Below are positions 36,508 through 47,600 of a stretch of DNA of 57,836 nucleotides, one piece after another. Source of the stretch: JAGFIY01 sp964499285 (GTDB lineage: Bacteria > Bacteroidota > Ignavibacteria > Ignavibacteriales > Melioribacteraceae); the NCBI GenBank assembly GCA_964499285.1, contig CAZCLA010000018.1, positions 1 through 57,836 on the forward strand, given 5' to 3'. A program made the translations under genes and the position numbers. Numbering within the stretch: the first letter of the stretch is position 1; the number at the start of each line of letters is the position of its first letter. A model generated the notes under the pieces. That model had not been told where the DNA came from, ran no database searches, and worked only from the letters and a program-made list of their open reading frames with translations.

Positions 36508-37053
36508 ATGAACATAAAAGCTAAAATTATTGACGAAGCCGGTCTTCAAAGAACGCTTACAAGACTCGCACATGAAATACTGGAAAGAAACCGCGGTTCT
36601 GAAAATATCGTTTTAATTGGAATGAGAACCCGTGGTGAGTTCATTGCTCGGAGGATTTACGAGAAAATTAAGGAAATCGATCAATCGGAAATTCAACTTG
36701 GGATACTTGATGTTACACTATATCGCGATGATTTCAGAACCAGGTTGAAACAACCAGAAGTTTCGGTGACAGATATTACGTTCGATATCAACGAAAAAGA
36801 TGTAATCCTGATTGACGATGTCCTCTATACCGGAAGAACCGTTCGCGCTGCACTCGATGCACTGATGGATCTCGGAAGACCCAACACCATTCAACTTTGT
36901 GTTCTTGTGGATAGGGGACACAGAGAACTCCCGATAAAGCCGGATTTTGTAGGCAAAAATATTCCGACTTCCATAAACGAAGAAATTAAAGTTAAAATGA
37001 ATGAGATAGATAAAGAAGATTCAATCTATCTGGTAGAAACAGAAGAAAAATAA
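36508..37053 (+). CDS. pyrR: PyrR bifunctional pyr-operon regulator/uracil phosphoribosyltransferase
   Basis: UMP-responsive RNA-binding regulator that in many species also makes UMP from uracil and PRPP. The 181-aa protein has the PRPP loop VILIDDVLYTGRT (99-111) and the conserved GMRTRGEFIARR segment; the length is standard. I chose the ATG at 36508 rather than the TTG two codons upstream, which lies within the leader T run. It heads pyrR-pyrB-pyrC behind a structured leader with a PyrR-loop-like hairpin, so autoregulation of the operon is likely. Confidence 0.94.
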   Translation: MNIKAKIIDEAGLQRTLTRLAHEILERNRGSENIVLIGMRTRGEFIARRIYEKIKEIDQSEIQLGILDVTLYRDDFRTRLKQPEVSVTDITFDINEKDVILIDDVLYTGRTVRAALDALMDLGRPNTIQLCVLVDRGHRELPIKPDFVGKNIPTSINEEIKVKMNEIDKEDSIYLVETEEK

Positions 37054-37070
37054 AATAAGCGAGAAAATTA

Positions 37071-37988
37071 ATGCCACTTTCAAACAGACATTTATTAGGT
37101 CTTTACGGTGTACCAAGAGAGGATATTCAATTGATTCTCGATACTTCGAGTACTTTTAGAGAAGTGTTGGAGCGACCTATAAAAAAAGTTCCTACTCTTA
37201 CCGGTAAAACAATTGTTAATCTTTTTTTTGAAAATTCCACCCGTACAAGAATATCATTCGAACTTGCGCAAAAAAGATTGTCTGCAGATACGGTTAACTT
37301 CTCAACCTCGATGAGCAGCACAAAAAAGGGTGAGACTTTTAAAGATACCGTAAAAAACATTGAGGCAATGAAAATTGATATGATTGTCGTGAGACATCAA
37401 TCAGCTGGAGTCCCTCATTTTTTAACGAAAATTTCAAATGCAAATATCATCAATGCCGGCGACGGCAGGCACGAACATCCGACCCAAGCTTTGCTGGATA
37501 TGTATTCTATTAGAGAAAAATTTAAGTCATTCGAAGGTTTAAGACTTTGTATTGTTGGCGATATTGCTCACTCGAGAGTTGCTTTGTCTAATATTCACGG
37601 CTTGATCACTATGGGCGCTAAAGTATCGGTGTGCGGACCTCCTACGATGATCCCGCGTGGAATTGAATCTTTAGGAGTAAAAGTGCTGCACAGTATCGAT
37701 AAGGCTATTGAAGAAAACGATGTATTAAATGTACTCAGAATTCAATTGGAGAGGAAAGCTGGCACCAATATTCCTTCGGTACGAGAGTATCATAATTACT
37801 TCGGAATTACTGCCGAAAGAATTGAGAAGAATAATCCAAATATTGTGATACTTCATCCCGGTCCAATTAATAGAGGCGTTGAACTATCTTCGGAAGTTGC
37901 GGACGGTCCGTATCAAATAATTCTTAATCAAGTTACCAACGGAGTTGCCGTGAGAATGGCGGTTCTTTATCTACTTGGAACATTGTAA
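37071..37988 (+). CDS. pyrB: Aspartate carbamoyltransferase catalytic subunit
   Basis: Condenses carbamoyl phosphate with aspartate, the first committed step of pyrimidine synthesis. The 305-aa protein has the carbamoyl-phosphate motif STRTR (55-59), HPTQALLDM and the aspartate-binding HPGPINRGVE, at full family length. No pyrI regulatory subunit gene follows; pyrC begins 14 bp downstream. Control is therefore expected through PyrR rather than through PyrI allostery. Confidence 0.97.
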   Translation: MPLSNRHLLGLYGVPREDIQLILDTSSTFREVLERPIKKVPTLTGKTIVNLFFENSTRTRISFELAQKRLSADTVNFSTSMSSTKKGETFKDTVKNIEAMKIDMIVVRHQSAGVPHFLTKISNANIINAGDGRHEHPTQALLDMYSIREKFKSFEGLRLCIVGDIAHSRVALSNIHGLITMGAKVSVCGPPTMIPRGIESLGVKVLHSIDKAIEENDVLNVLRIQLERKAGTNIPSVREYHNYFGITAERIEKNNPNIVILHPGPINRGVELSSEVADGPYQIILNQVTNGVAVRMAVLYLLGTL

Positions 37989-38002
37989 TTAAAAGGTGAA
38001 AA

Positions 38003-39286
38003 ATGAAATTATTACTTAAGAACATTCAAATTGTAAATCCGGCTCAATCATTAAATGAAAGAAAAGATATTTTGATTTCTAACGGAATAATTGAAAATGT
38101 AGGACAAATTGATGAAAAAGGATGTGATCTTGTAATTGAAGGGAACAATCTAATTTGTTCTCCCGGATTATTCGATATGCATGTTCATCTGCGTGAACCC
38201 GGAAGAGAGGACGAAGAAACTGTTCAAACCGGATGCAACTCGGCTGCTGCGGGTGGTTTTACCGGAGTTGCTTGTATGCCAAATACATCACCCGCGATAG
38301 ACAATGCTGAAGTTGTAAGCTCAATTCTCGAAAAAGCAAAAAATCATCTTGTCGAGGTTATACCGATCGGAGCCGTTTCGGTTGGCCGCGAGGGAGAATC
38401 CTTAGCACCGATTGCCGAACTATATACTGCTGGCGCGAGAGCTTTTTCCGATGACGGAGTTGCTGTTAAAAGTGCTTCTCTCTTACGAAACGCTCTTGAG
38501 TATCTTCAAATGTACAACGCACCAATTATTGAACATTGCGAGGATGAATCGCTGGCGGATGGAGCGATGAACGAAAGTGAAGTATCCACGCTTTTGGGTC
38601 TTCCTTCGGTACCAAGTGTTGCTGAGGATTTAATAGTTATGCGTGATATACTCATGGCAGAATATACTGGTGGAAAAGTTCATATTGCACATATCAGTTC
38701 GAAACGAGCAGTTGAACTTGTGAGAGATGCAAAAGCAAAGGGAATTAATGTTACGGCAGAAGTTACACCACATCATTTTACACTAACCGATGATTCACTA
38801 AAATCCTACGATACAAACTTTAAGATGAATCCCCCCTTAAGAAAAGCGGCTGACGTTGAAGCAATGATTGAAGCTTTAGCGGACGGAACTATTGATTGTA
38901 TCGCAAGCGATCATGCTCCGCATTCTATCGAGGAAAAAGAGATGGAGTTTATTTATGCACCAAATGGAATCCTTGGTTTGGAAACTGAGTTAGGACTAAC
39001 TCTCAGCGAATTGGTTCATAAAAACCGTATTTCTATAGAACAAATGATTGAGAAACTTGCGATCAATCCAAGGAAAATTTTGAATATTCCAGTTCCTAAA
39101 ATTGAAATAGGAGTAGAAGCAAACTTATCAATTTTTGATCCTGATCTTGTCTGGACTGTTGAAGTAAGTAAATTCAAATCGAAATCAAGAAATTCACCGT
39201 TTAACAACAGGCTGCTTACAGGCAAATCTGTTGCAGTCATCAATAAAGGAAAGTTATTCTACCAAAATGAATTTCATTCGTTGTAA
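38003..39286 (+). CDS. pyrC: Dihydroorotase (class I type)
   Basis: Zinc enzyme cyclising carbamoyl aspartate to dihydroorotate. The 427-aa protein has the metal motif HVHLREPG (His60, His62), later metal ligands in IEHCED and VTPHH, and the catalytic SDHAPH. The length fits the larger class I enzymes found beside pyrB in Gram-positives and Bacteroidota. It is the third and last gene of the pyrRBC unit. Confidence 0.96.
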   Translation: MKLLLKNIQIVNPAQSLNERKDILISNGIIENVGQIDEKGCDLVIEGNNLICSPGLFDMHVHLREPGREDEETVQTGCNSAAAGGFTGVACMPNTSPAIDNAEVVSSILEKAKNHLVEVIPIGAVSVGREGESLAPIAELYTAGARAFSDDGVAVKSASLLRNALEYLQMYNAPIIEHCEDESLADGAMNESEVSTLLGLPSVPSVAEDLIVMRDILMAEYTGGKVHIAHISSKRAVELVRDAKAKGINVTAEVTPHHFTLTDDSLKSYDTNFKMNPPLRKAADVEAMIEALADGTIDCIASDHAPHSIEEKEMEFIYAPNGILGLETELGLTLSELVHKNRISIEQMIEKLAINPRKILNIPVPKIEIGVEANLSIFDPDLVWTVEVSKFKSKSRNSPFNNRLLTGKSVAVINKGKLFYQNEFHSL

Positions 39287-39302
39287 ATCTTAGTGAATAA
39301 AT

Positions 39303-39336
39303 AAGTGTCCATTTTAGTCTACATAAATGGACACTT
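39303..39336 (+). terminator. Inverted repeat after pyrC, probable terminator
   Basis: AAGTGTCCATTT (39303-39314) pairs perfectly with AAATGGACACTT (39325-39336) around a 10-nt loop. The following CTCTTCT is pyrimidine-rich but has no solid T run, so termination may be partial or factor-aided. Confidence 0.6.
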
Positions 39337-39385
39337 CTCTTCTAAATCATAATAAAACGGTAGAAAAATACCGATTAAATTAGTT

Positions 39386-39418
39386 TTTGAGTTTGGCATT
39401 TCATTTGTCCTATATTTA
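39386..39418 (+). promoter_or_regulatory. Candidate Bacteroidota-type promoter for the lipoprotein gene
   Basis: TTTG (39386-39389), a 21-nt spacer and TATATTTA (39411-39418), seven of eight matches to TAnnTTTG, lie just before a GGAGG Shine-Dalgarno and the ATG at 39437. Confidence 0.35.
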
Positions 39419-39436
39419 GAAAAAACGGAGGATGAA

Positions 39437-40279
39437 ATGAAAAAGCTAATGTATTTGATATTACTTGCCGGTCTACTCTTGACCGTCACAAGCTGTGATG
39501 ATGATGAATATTATTACGATTCCACACCTCCGGAACCTCCTAGAAACGTTACGACGTATGTTGGAGATAATCAGGTCGATATCCTTTGGGATCACAATAC
39601 TGAATCGGATCTTGCAGGTTATAATGTTTATTTTGCTTGGGACTATCAAGGTCGATATGAACTGATCGGAAGCACAGAAAACAATTTCTTTGTCGATTTC
39701 GATGCAGTAAACGGAGACAAATATTACTATGCTGTGGTGGCTTACGACTATAATGGAAATGAAAGTGAATTAAGTTATGATGTTGCATACGGTGCACCAC
39801 GACCAGAAGGAAGAAATGTTTCCGTATTTGATTTTAGAAGATATCCCGAAAATTCAGGTTATGACCTCAGCACTTACTCAATACTGCCATATGATTTTAT
39901 AGATGACGAATACTCAGCCGATTTCTTTTACGAAAATTATGAAGGAACTCTCTACATAAACGTTTGGTACGATACAGAAATTCAAGATATGGGTCCCACG
40001 AACGATATATATGATATTACTTACGCACCGATTGATGGCTGGGTACCAATGAATCCGGGAGATAATGTAAAATATGTTAAAGCAATTCCAGGACACACTT
40101 ATGTAATAATGACCTGGGACATGCACTTTGCTAAAATTAGAATAAGCTCGGTAAAACAAGAAAGGATGTTTTTTGATTGGGCTTATCAAACAATTCAAGG
40201 TGAACAACAGCTTAAACCGAAACCAAAAACAGAAAAAAGAAATCTTGGTGAAATTAAGATTAACAAAAGCTATGAATAA
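39437..40279 (+). CDS. Lipoprotein with a fibronectin type III domain
   Basis: 280-aa envelope lipoprotein. The N-terminus has a lipobox-like LLLTVTSC ending at Cys20, followed by an acidic DDDEYYYD stretch. A fibronectin-III domain covers about 33-120 (VDILWDHNTESDLAGYNVYF, YYYAVVAYD). The remaining 150 residues are rich in Tyr and Asp and match no family I know. GGAGG sets the start. It has its own promoter-like element and terminator, so it is probably monocistronic. Confidence 0.8.
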   Translation: MKKLMYLILLAGLLLTVTSCDDDEYYYDSTPPEPPRNVTTYVGDNQVDILWDHNTESDLAGYNVYFAWDYQGRYELIGSTENNFFVDFDAVNGDKYYYAVVAYDYNGNESELSYDVAYGAPRPEGRNVSVFDFRRYPENSGYDLSTYSILPYDFIDDEYSADFFYENYEGTLYINVWYDTEIQDMGPTNDIYDITYAPIDGWVPMNPGDNVKYVKAIPGHTYVIMTWDMHFAKIRISSVKQERMFFDWAYQTIQGEQQLKPKPKTEKRNLGEIKINKSYE

Positions 40280-40307
40280 GTTTAGTCACTTCCTCTCTTC
40301 TCCCGTC

Positions 40308-40338
40308 AAAGCATACCTATAAACGGTATGCTTTTTTT
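40308..40338 (+). terminator. Intrinsic terminator after the lipoprotein gene
   Basis: AAAGCATACC (40308-40317) pairs with GGTATGCTTT (40325-40334) around a 7-nt loop, within a run of eight T at 40332-40339. Confidence 0.9.
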
Positions 40339-40377
40339 TATCTATTTGGTTATTTTAACAATTATTTGGGAATTGAA

Positions 40378-40794
40378 ATGATCAAGAAAATGTTTCTCGT
40401 ATTATTGTTCTTCTTCTCCTGTCACATTATATCAGCACAGGATAAAACGAGCGAGATAAATTTTATTCTGAACAAAGCACATAATGGAATTGAGAAAACA
40501 AACGTAAGCTTATTTTCGGATTATCTAAACAGCAGAGTTTATATAAGTTTAAGCGACGGAACAAAAGGTTATTTCAGCGCAAATCAATCCTACTATATAA
40601 TTCAAGATTTTTTGAACAGTATAAATCCTATAGAAGTCAGTTTTGAAACAGCATCGGAAGATTCCGAAAATCCGGTTGCATTCGGTGAAATTCAATATTT
40701 TTCATCAGGCAAGAAAAATAAATTAAAACTCTTTATATCGATGGAATTCTTTCATGATAAATGGAGAATTACTCACATCTCGATGACGAAATGA
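40378..40794 (+). CDS. DUF4783 family exported protein
   Basis: 138-aa protein with a signal peptide (MIKKMFLVLLFFFSCHIISAQ) and a compact alpha+beta domain resembling DUF4783 (NTF2-like), with the closing pattern FHDKWRITHISMTK. I chose the ATG at 40378; a TTG four codons earlier only lengthens the leader. The stop overlaps the next gene's ATG in ATGA, so it is coupled to the sensor kinase and could be a periplasmic accessory of it. That link is inference. Confidence 0.75.
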   Translation: MIKKMFLVLLFFFSCHIISAQDKTSEINFILNKAHNGIEKTNVSLFSDYLNSRVYISLSDGTKGYFSANQSYYIIQDFLNSINPIEVSFETASEDSENPVAFGEIQYFSSGKKNKLKLFISMEFFHDKWRITHISMTK

Positions 40795-43700
40795 ATAATT
40801 TACCTCCCAGCAAGAATAAAATATTGATCGCTTTTATCGCTTTGTTTTTACTTATCACAATCATTGTTGGAATTTATTCACCGCAAAAAATTGATTCAGT
40901 GCGTGAAAATTGGGAGGAAATCCTATCCGAAAAAATTCTAATTGTGAAACAGATTGCTCAGGACGAATTCAGTAGCAAGTTGAGTAATATTAAAGATGCT
41001 GAGGGTAAATTGATCGCACAAATTGATTCTCTGCAAAGCATAGATGAACTCATATCTTACTTTAGTAAATTCAGCAAAAATGAAAATTTACTTTACCAAA
41101 TATATAACAACAAAGATAGTTTGGTAGCATGGAACGGTGAGATCAATGATGTCGGAAATATATTCAACTATGTTAATTTAAAAAAAGATTCTTCTCAATT
41201 CATAAATACTGTAACATCAACTCATTTTGTTTTATCACAAGAATTTGTATTAGAAAACAGCCAATTTTTATTGGTCACAATTTCTCCGTTTGAGACGTTT
41301 ATTGATTTTAATGTTGAAAATAATGAGCGGAGTTTCAACACATATCTGTCCAAGCTTTTAAGTACGGATATCAAAATAATTTATTTCTCGGAAGATGAAG
41401 AAGTTATTAACGGTAGATATTTTTCTTTTGAACTTCTTGATAATGAGTTGAATGTATCCGTCGAAGTTATTGCGCAGAAACCAATACTGGATAACTATTT
41501 AATTGAGCTCAATCAAAAATTTGGGGCGATTCAATCAATTAGTTTGTTCTTGCTACTCTTAACTATTGTAATCTGGTTGTGGGTCAATACATTACGCAAT
41601 GATTCTAAGATACAAAAAGTAGCTGTATTTATTCTTTTAATTTTAACTCTTCGTATTGGTTTATTCCTTCTAAATATTCCTGCCTTGATCCTAATGTCCG
41701 AATTACTAAATTCAGCATATTTTTCCTCTACTTGGGGATTTGGGATTGTAAAATCCCCGCTAGAACTGTTTCTATCACTTCTTGTTTTGATTTCAGCATT
41801 ACTGATTATTTATAAATATTTTGTTTTTGATAGAATTGATTTTTCAGCTCACAGAAAACATGGAAATGTCGTTAAATTTCTGGTATCCGTCTTTGTGATT
41901 TTAATCTCACTTGCACTTTTTAGAGCTCTCGGTTCAGCGATAAAAAGTGTTGTTTTCGACTCATCAATTTATTACTTCGAAGATTTCAACATAGTGCCCG
42001 ATCCACCAATTTTATTAATGCATTTTAATATTTTGTTGATGGGAGTAATAATAATTTTTGCTGCAGTAATATTATTCGCTCTATTATTCAAATATTTATA
42101 TGATGAAAAGAAATCGAAATTGCTGTATGTCTTTGTCGGTGTTTTTGTTGCGGTTCAACTACTTGGGTTAGCTTATCATTCTTTTCAAAATAGTCCGCAG
42201 TTAACAATTTTCTTAAGATTTGTTCTTATCTCACTTTTATTTGCTGTGCTCTATTTTATTGTAATTCGACGAAGTTACAGCAAAGTAATCTTTTTATATA
42301 TAGCTTTTTCGTCTTCTTTTGTGACGGTTAGTTTATTAAATCATTATAACGGAGAACAGCAAAGAGAATCTCTTAAAAAGTTTGCCGAAGATTTAACTAG
42401 ACCAAAAGAGCATTGGTTAGATTATGTTATCTTCGAAACGCTTAATAATGAAGAGAACGAGGAATTAATTTTATCATACCTTAATGACCCTCTTTCTGCC
42501 TCAAGAATCTGTTTCAGAATTTGGAACAGCAGTCTACTTCATCAAGAAGGAATAGTTTCCTGTGTTAGAATTCTTGATTCAACTTTTCAAACTATTGGCG
42601 AAATTAATTTTGATAAAAGACTTTTTAGGGATCGACTTTGGACTTCGTTGCCTGAAGATACGGATCTTGAACTTGAAAGATATGCAGCTTTAAGCTCGGA
42701 TGGTTATGTCCTTTCGGGAATAAGAAGAATTGATCTTCCCGATAAAGAAGTGTACTTAGAGGTTAACACTTACAATAATCCTTCAGGTATTGACTTAAAG
42801 TTTCTTCCGGCGTTTATGGGGCAGAACATTTATTTGATGGAACCTCAGTTTAGTCTCAGCAAAGTTAATCTGTTTGAAATTCAAGATGGTAAACTTGTGA
42901 ATTCAATCAGCGAAGTTGACATCGGAAGTGAAAATATTAAAACAATAGGTGATGCAGAGTTTTCAAGACTTAACGAGGCATGGCTTAATCTAAAAATAGA
43001 TGATGAGCAGTATGTGTTTTATCTATTAAAGGATGACAGAGGAGAATTTGAGAAAGTGATTGCAGCAGCCTCCAAGCTAAATGATCTATCATTTAACTTG
43101 TTTCATTTTTTTAAAGTGTTTTTCATTCATTCGATAATAATCTTCTTTTTTGCGTCGATTACTTTCGCATTTGAATTCAATAAAAATAAAGAAAGACTTT
43201 TTACATTCCGCGCAAAACTTTTATTTGTTCTTCTGTTTATTTCGATCATCCCGATGATAACAATGGCTATTTATTTCAAGCAGTTAACTGATGAGAAAAA
43301 TGAAAGTGCAATTCATTATAAATTATTAAAAAGAGCGACATCGGTAGAGGAATATCTTAACAAATACAACATTCCAGGTGCGCTAAATATCGATATCTTG
43401 TATAAAAGAATAGAAAACGATTTGGGTATTTCATTTGCACTTTACAAAGATAAAAAGTTGAGCTATGCATCAAAGAAACTTTACTATGACAGTGGATTGC
43501 TCTCATCATTATTAGTTCCTGTCGTGCAGGAAAAGTTGTATCTCGATGGAAAAACTTCGGTTCTCATTCAAGAGGAGATAAATGATTATAAATTTGATGC
43601 AGTGTATAGAAGAACAAAAATTGGAAATGATGAAATAGTTATTAAAGTCAGCGACTTGTTTAATTCTATTCTTCTTCCACTTTCCGAAACGGATGCTAGC

Positions 43701-44597
43701 ATATTTATTTTCGGTGTTTATTCATTTGCCGTGCTGCTGATAATTGTTATAAGCACATTGCTAGCAAATCAAATATCATCACCAATAAGAAAACTTACAG
43801 TTGCTACTAAGTCAGTAGCATCGGGTGATCTGGGATTGAAGATTGAACAAAAATCACGCGGGGAAGTCCAGCAGTTAGTTGATGAATTCAATTTGATGGT
43901 GGAAGAAATAAAAAAGAATCAGATTGAACTGGCAGAAATTGAAAGGGAAAGCGCATGGAAAGAAATGGCAAAGCAAGTAGCACATGAAATAAAAAATCCG
44001 CTTACACCTATGAAACTTTCCGTACAGCAGTTGATCGCAGCACATTCGGATAAATCTCAGAAGTTCAACGAAATTTTTGAGAAGGTGACAAGGACTTTAA
44101 TAAATCAAATCGAGACTCTAAAAAATATTGCCTCAGAATTCTCCAGCTTTGCCAGAATGCCCGGCATGAAAATGGAAACTATTAAATTAAGATCTATAAT
44201 TGATGATGCAGTTGATCTTTTTATGGAGGAACATGTTAAAATAAGTTTAGATCTTCCAGAGGATATCACAGAGATAAAAGGTGATGTTCAACAATTGCGG
44301 CGTGCATTAATAAATCTTGTTCGAAATTCTATTCAAGCCAATGCGACAGAAATTATTTTCAAACTTACACGTAGAGATAAAAAGTTAGTTTTAGATGTTA
44401 TTGATAACGGCAGCGGAATTCCCAAGGAAATAGTTGATAAAATTTTTAATCCCAATTTTACTACAAAAGAATTGGGAATGGGAGTCGGACTTACTCTTGC
44501 AAAACGTCTTATGGAAAACCTTGAGGGTAGAATATTTGTTAAAAATACTTCTTCATCCGGAACAACAATAACTTTGGAGTTTCCGATAATAAACTAA
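40791..44597 (+). CDS. Large NtrY-like membrane sensor histidine kinase
   Basis: 1268-aa kinase. An N-terminal helix (about 10-28) and a periplasmic domain (about 30-240) are followed by a block of seven or so membrane helices (about 245-510), a second extracytoplasmic region (about 520-775), two helices, another short sensor loop and a helix at about 970-995. HAMP, HisKA with His1065 (VAHEIKNPLTPMK) and HATPase (DNGSGIP, GMGVGLTLAKRL) follow. The H-box resembles NtrY. I chose the ATG in the ATGA overlap over one at 40761. No response regulator gene is nearby. Confidence 0.88.
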   Translation: MNNLPPSKNKILIAFIALFLLITIIVGIYSPQKIDSVRENWEEILSEKILIVKQIAQDEFSSKLSNIKDAEGKLIAQIDSLQSIDELISYFSKFSKNENLLYQIYNNKDSLVAWNGEINDVGNIFNYVNLKKDSSQFINTVTSTHFVLSQEFVLENSQFLLVTISPFETFIDFNVENNERSFNTYLSKLLSTDIKIIYFSEDEEVINGRYFSFELLDNELNVSVEVIAQKPILDNYLIELNQKFGAIQSISLFLLLLTIVIWLWVNTLRNDSKIQKVAVFILLILTLRIGLFLLNIPALILMSELLNSAYFSSTWGFGIVKSPLELFLSLLVLISALLIIYKYFVFDRIDFSAHRKHGNVVKFLVSVFVILISLALFRALGSAIKSVVFDSSIYYFEDFNIVPDPPILLMHFNILLMGVIIIFAAVILFALLFKYLYDEKKSKLLYVFVGVFVAVQLLGLAYHSFQNSPQLTIFLRFVLISLLFAVLYFIVIRRSYSKVIFLYIAFSSSFVTVSLLNHYNGEQQRESLKKFAEDLTRPKEHWLDYVIFETLNNEENEELILSYLNDPLSASRICFRIWNSSLLHQEGIVSCVRILDSTFQTIGEINFDKRLFRDRLWTSLPEDTDLELERYAALSSDGYVLSGIRRIDLPDKEVYLEVNTYNNPSGIDLKFLPAFMGQNIYLMEPQFSLSKVNLFEIQDGKLVNSISEVDIGSENIKTIGDAEFSRLNEAWLNLKIDDEQYVFYLLKDDRGEFEKVIAAASKLNDLSFNLFHFFKVFFIHSIIIFFFASITFAFEFNKNKERLFTFRAKLLFVLLFISIIPMITMAIYFKQLTDEKNESAIHYKLLKRATSVEEYLNKYNIPGALNIDILYKRIENDLGISFALYKDKKLSYASKKLYYDSGLLSSLLVPVVQEKLYLDGKTSVLIQEEINDYKFDAVYRRTKIGNDEIVIKVSDLFNSILLPLSETDASIFIFGVYSFAVLLIIVISTLLANQISSPIRKLTVATKSVASGDLGLKIEQKSRGEVQQLVDEFNLMVEEIKKNQIELAEIERESAWKEMAKQVAHEIKNPLTPMKLSVQQLIAAHSDKSQKFNEIFEKVTRTLINQIETLKNIASEFSSFARMPGMKMETIKLRSIIDDAVDLFMEEHVKISLDLPEDITEIKGDVQQLRRALINLVRNSIQANATEIIFKLTRRDKKLVLDVIDNGSGIPKEIVDKIFNPNFTTKELGMGVGLTLAKRLMENLEGRIFVKNTSSSGTTITLEFPIIN

Positions 44598-44601
44598 GAT
44601 T

Positions 44602-47600
44602 ATGACAAGCCAACAAGAGAAAAAATTAACCCCGTTTCAGCAGAAAGCGCTTGATTATACTAAGCATATCTCTCTTACAGCAAATGCAGGAAGCGGTAAA
44701 ACTTTTGTTTTGAAGAAACGCTTTGTCGAAATCGCAATTCAACCCGGTATAAATCTGAGGAACATTGTTGCTATTACTTTTACCGAAAAAGCTGCAAGTG
44801 AACTTTATAAAAACATTTCCGAAGAGATTGAATCAAGAATACTTACAGAAAAAGTTCCAGAAATAAAGTCAAAATTAATCTCGCTGAGGAAATATTTAGT
44901 CTCAGCCAACATTAGCACAATTCATTCTTTTTGTTTGAACATTCTTCGCGAATATGCTCCGCAAGCAGGCATTGATGCGGCTTTTATTCCGCTTGATTCT
45001 GCTGCGGCATCGGAACTGATTGATTTATCCATCGAAGAACTTTTTCATATGATTGATGTTGATGCATCGGTTGGTGGTAAACTTAAAAAAGTAATCAGGA
45101 TTCTTGGTTCAAGGAAAAATACGGCGAAGGAGCTTAGGAATTTAATTCATTCTCGCTATACTGCAAATGAAATTTTGGATTTGCTTAACTCACATAATAA
45201 CGAATCACTTGCGAAATATTATAGAGATTATTGTACTGCAAGTTTGGCTGAAATAATAGATTTTAATTTTGAGAAAATCATTTCCACAATCCAACTGATC
45301 AACAACGAAGTAAAAAAAATACAGCCTGAAAATAAATATGTTGCTCCAGCAGATGACTTCGCATCAAAATTTGATAAGAAAAAAGATTTAATCGAACAGT
45401 TGAGATATTTTCAATCCAATCCGAATTTTTTAACTGCGACATACTCATTAAGAAAAGATTGGACGAAGAGAGTTGAAGATAAATTCTCAGCAGAAATAAA
45501 TTATCTCGAAGAAAAATTTGCGCAGATAAAAGAACTTTTTTTTGATGATGAAGCCGACGAAGCCGCAGAAAATCTTGCCTCATTCAACTTTCTGGTAAAA
45601 GATATTTATGAATTGTTGCTTGAAATATATTCTCAAAAAAAACGCGACAGAAGTTCGCTCGATTTCGAGGATATGCTATTAATTGCTAGAGATTTGCTGA
45701 ACAGGGAAGAGGTTAAGAACGAACTTGCCGAAAAATATCACTACATAATGATAGATGAATATCAGGATACGAACGAGCTTCAGTACAAAATCATGATGCC
45801 GATTCTTAGGAATTTAGAAACCGGTAATCTTTTCGTGGTCGGTGACGAGAAGCAGAGTATTTATAGATTCCGCGGGGCAGAACCTGAAATTTTTGAAACG
45901 ACAAAATCCGATATAGGAAGTAAATCAAGCACGGATTCAATTCTTACTTTACCTCATAGTTTCCGAATGGCGCCGAACATCGCAGCATTTGTAAATTCTG
46001 TATTCTCAAAATTATTTGAGAGACGAAATAATACTTTTAACGAAATTCCTTACGTAGAATTAATTTGCGGACGCGATGAAAATGAAGGCGGAAAAGTTGA
46101 GTTTCTTATTTCAGAGGATGAGAAGATTGAAGAAACCGATTTGGTCGTGTCAAGGATTCAAAAACTTCATGAGGAGAGAGATGACTTTAATTATGGTGAC
46201 ATTGCAGTTCTTTGCAGAAAACGCAAATGGTTCGAATCCCTTTCAAAATCATTTTCTGAATGTGGAATACCGTTTACAATAGTTGGAGGAAAAGGATTTT
46301 ACAATCAGCCAATTATATTTGACATAACAAATTACCTTGCATTCTTAATAAATCCTTCAAATGATTTTGCACTAGCTGTCATACTTCGTTCTCCCTTTTT
46401 CTCGATATCCGATATTGCGCTCTACGAAATATCACGACTCGAAGAAAAAACATTTTTCGAAAAATTGAAGGCTTATTCAATTTTAAACAAAAAACACGAT
46501 TTAATTGAAATTCTTGAGAATCATCTTTCCTTTGCTAAAACTTTGGACCTTCCGAAACTCATCAGAAAAATTCTTAAAGACACCGGATATATTTCTGTGG
46601 TGGCGGCAAAGAATAATTCCGAACAGGATCTTGCAAACATTGAAAAGTTAATTGGACTTGCCTCAGAAAAATCAGCAAAAGGATTTTCAAATCTTTATGA
46701 TTTTGTTGATTTTCTAGCAACTGCATCAGAACGTGAGGAGGAAGAAGGTCAAGCAGCAATTGATCTATCAGATAATTCTGTGAGAATAATGACAGTTCAT
46801 CAATCTAAGGGTCTTGAGTTCGATACAGTCATTCTCTTCAACTCTCACGATAAAGCAAAATCGGATAGGCTGGCTTCCAAATCTATTTCAATGGATAAAA
46901 AATCTGGATTCCTGACCAAACTTCCGGTGGAAGGTAATTTTTTCGGGGACTTTAAAAAGTCCTATATCGGTACGTTGTATGATTATATTGAACGGCGAAA
47001 ACAGTCGGCGGAAATTAAAAGATTGTTTTATGTTGCGGCAACGAGAGCCGTAAATCATTTGATAATATCTGGTCAGAAAAAGAAAACCAACTTCGATCGA
47101 GATTCGTTTCTCGGTTTCTGTGAAAGTGTTTTTGGTAAAGAAAGCTTTACAGAATCCGAAAATATCGAGGTTTATTTTAATCAAGAGTTTATGACACTAA
47201 AGGAAACAGAATTTATTCGTTTTAATAAAGAAATTCAGTGTAAAATACCGATAGTAAAAAATGTTTTTGAAACGACTGAAGTTGAAGACGAAGAATCTAA
47301 AGTCAATTCTGATGATCTTGAAATAGAAACGAATGAAATCACTGATAAAGAAGAGAACGAAATAATTTCTGCTACGAAAATTGCGACCTTTACTCAATGT
47401 CCGGTTAAATACCAATTAACTTATGAACTCGGTTATGGAAAACTTCTTAACTTGCTGCAGCGAGATGATGACCGGTTCGATTTTAATAATTCCGAGGATT
47501 CTGAAGAAAAACTTAATCCTAACGTAAAAGGTTCGATTATTCATAAAATTTTGGAAGAAGAAAATATTGAAGACCTGCAAAAATCTATACGGACTGCCGT

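Noticed and set aside
40761..40793. Upstream ATG (40761) as the start of the histidine kinase
   Set aside because: It overlaps the DUF4783 gene by 34 bp without a Shine-Dalgarno; the ATGA overlap at 40791 gives a conventional coupled start and leaves the first membrane helix intact.
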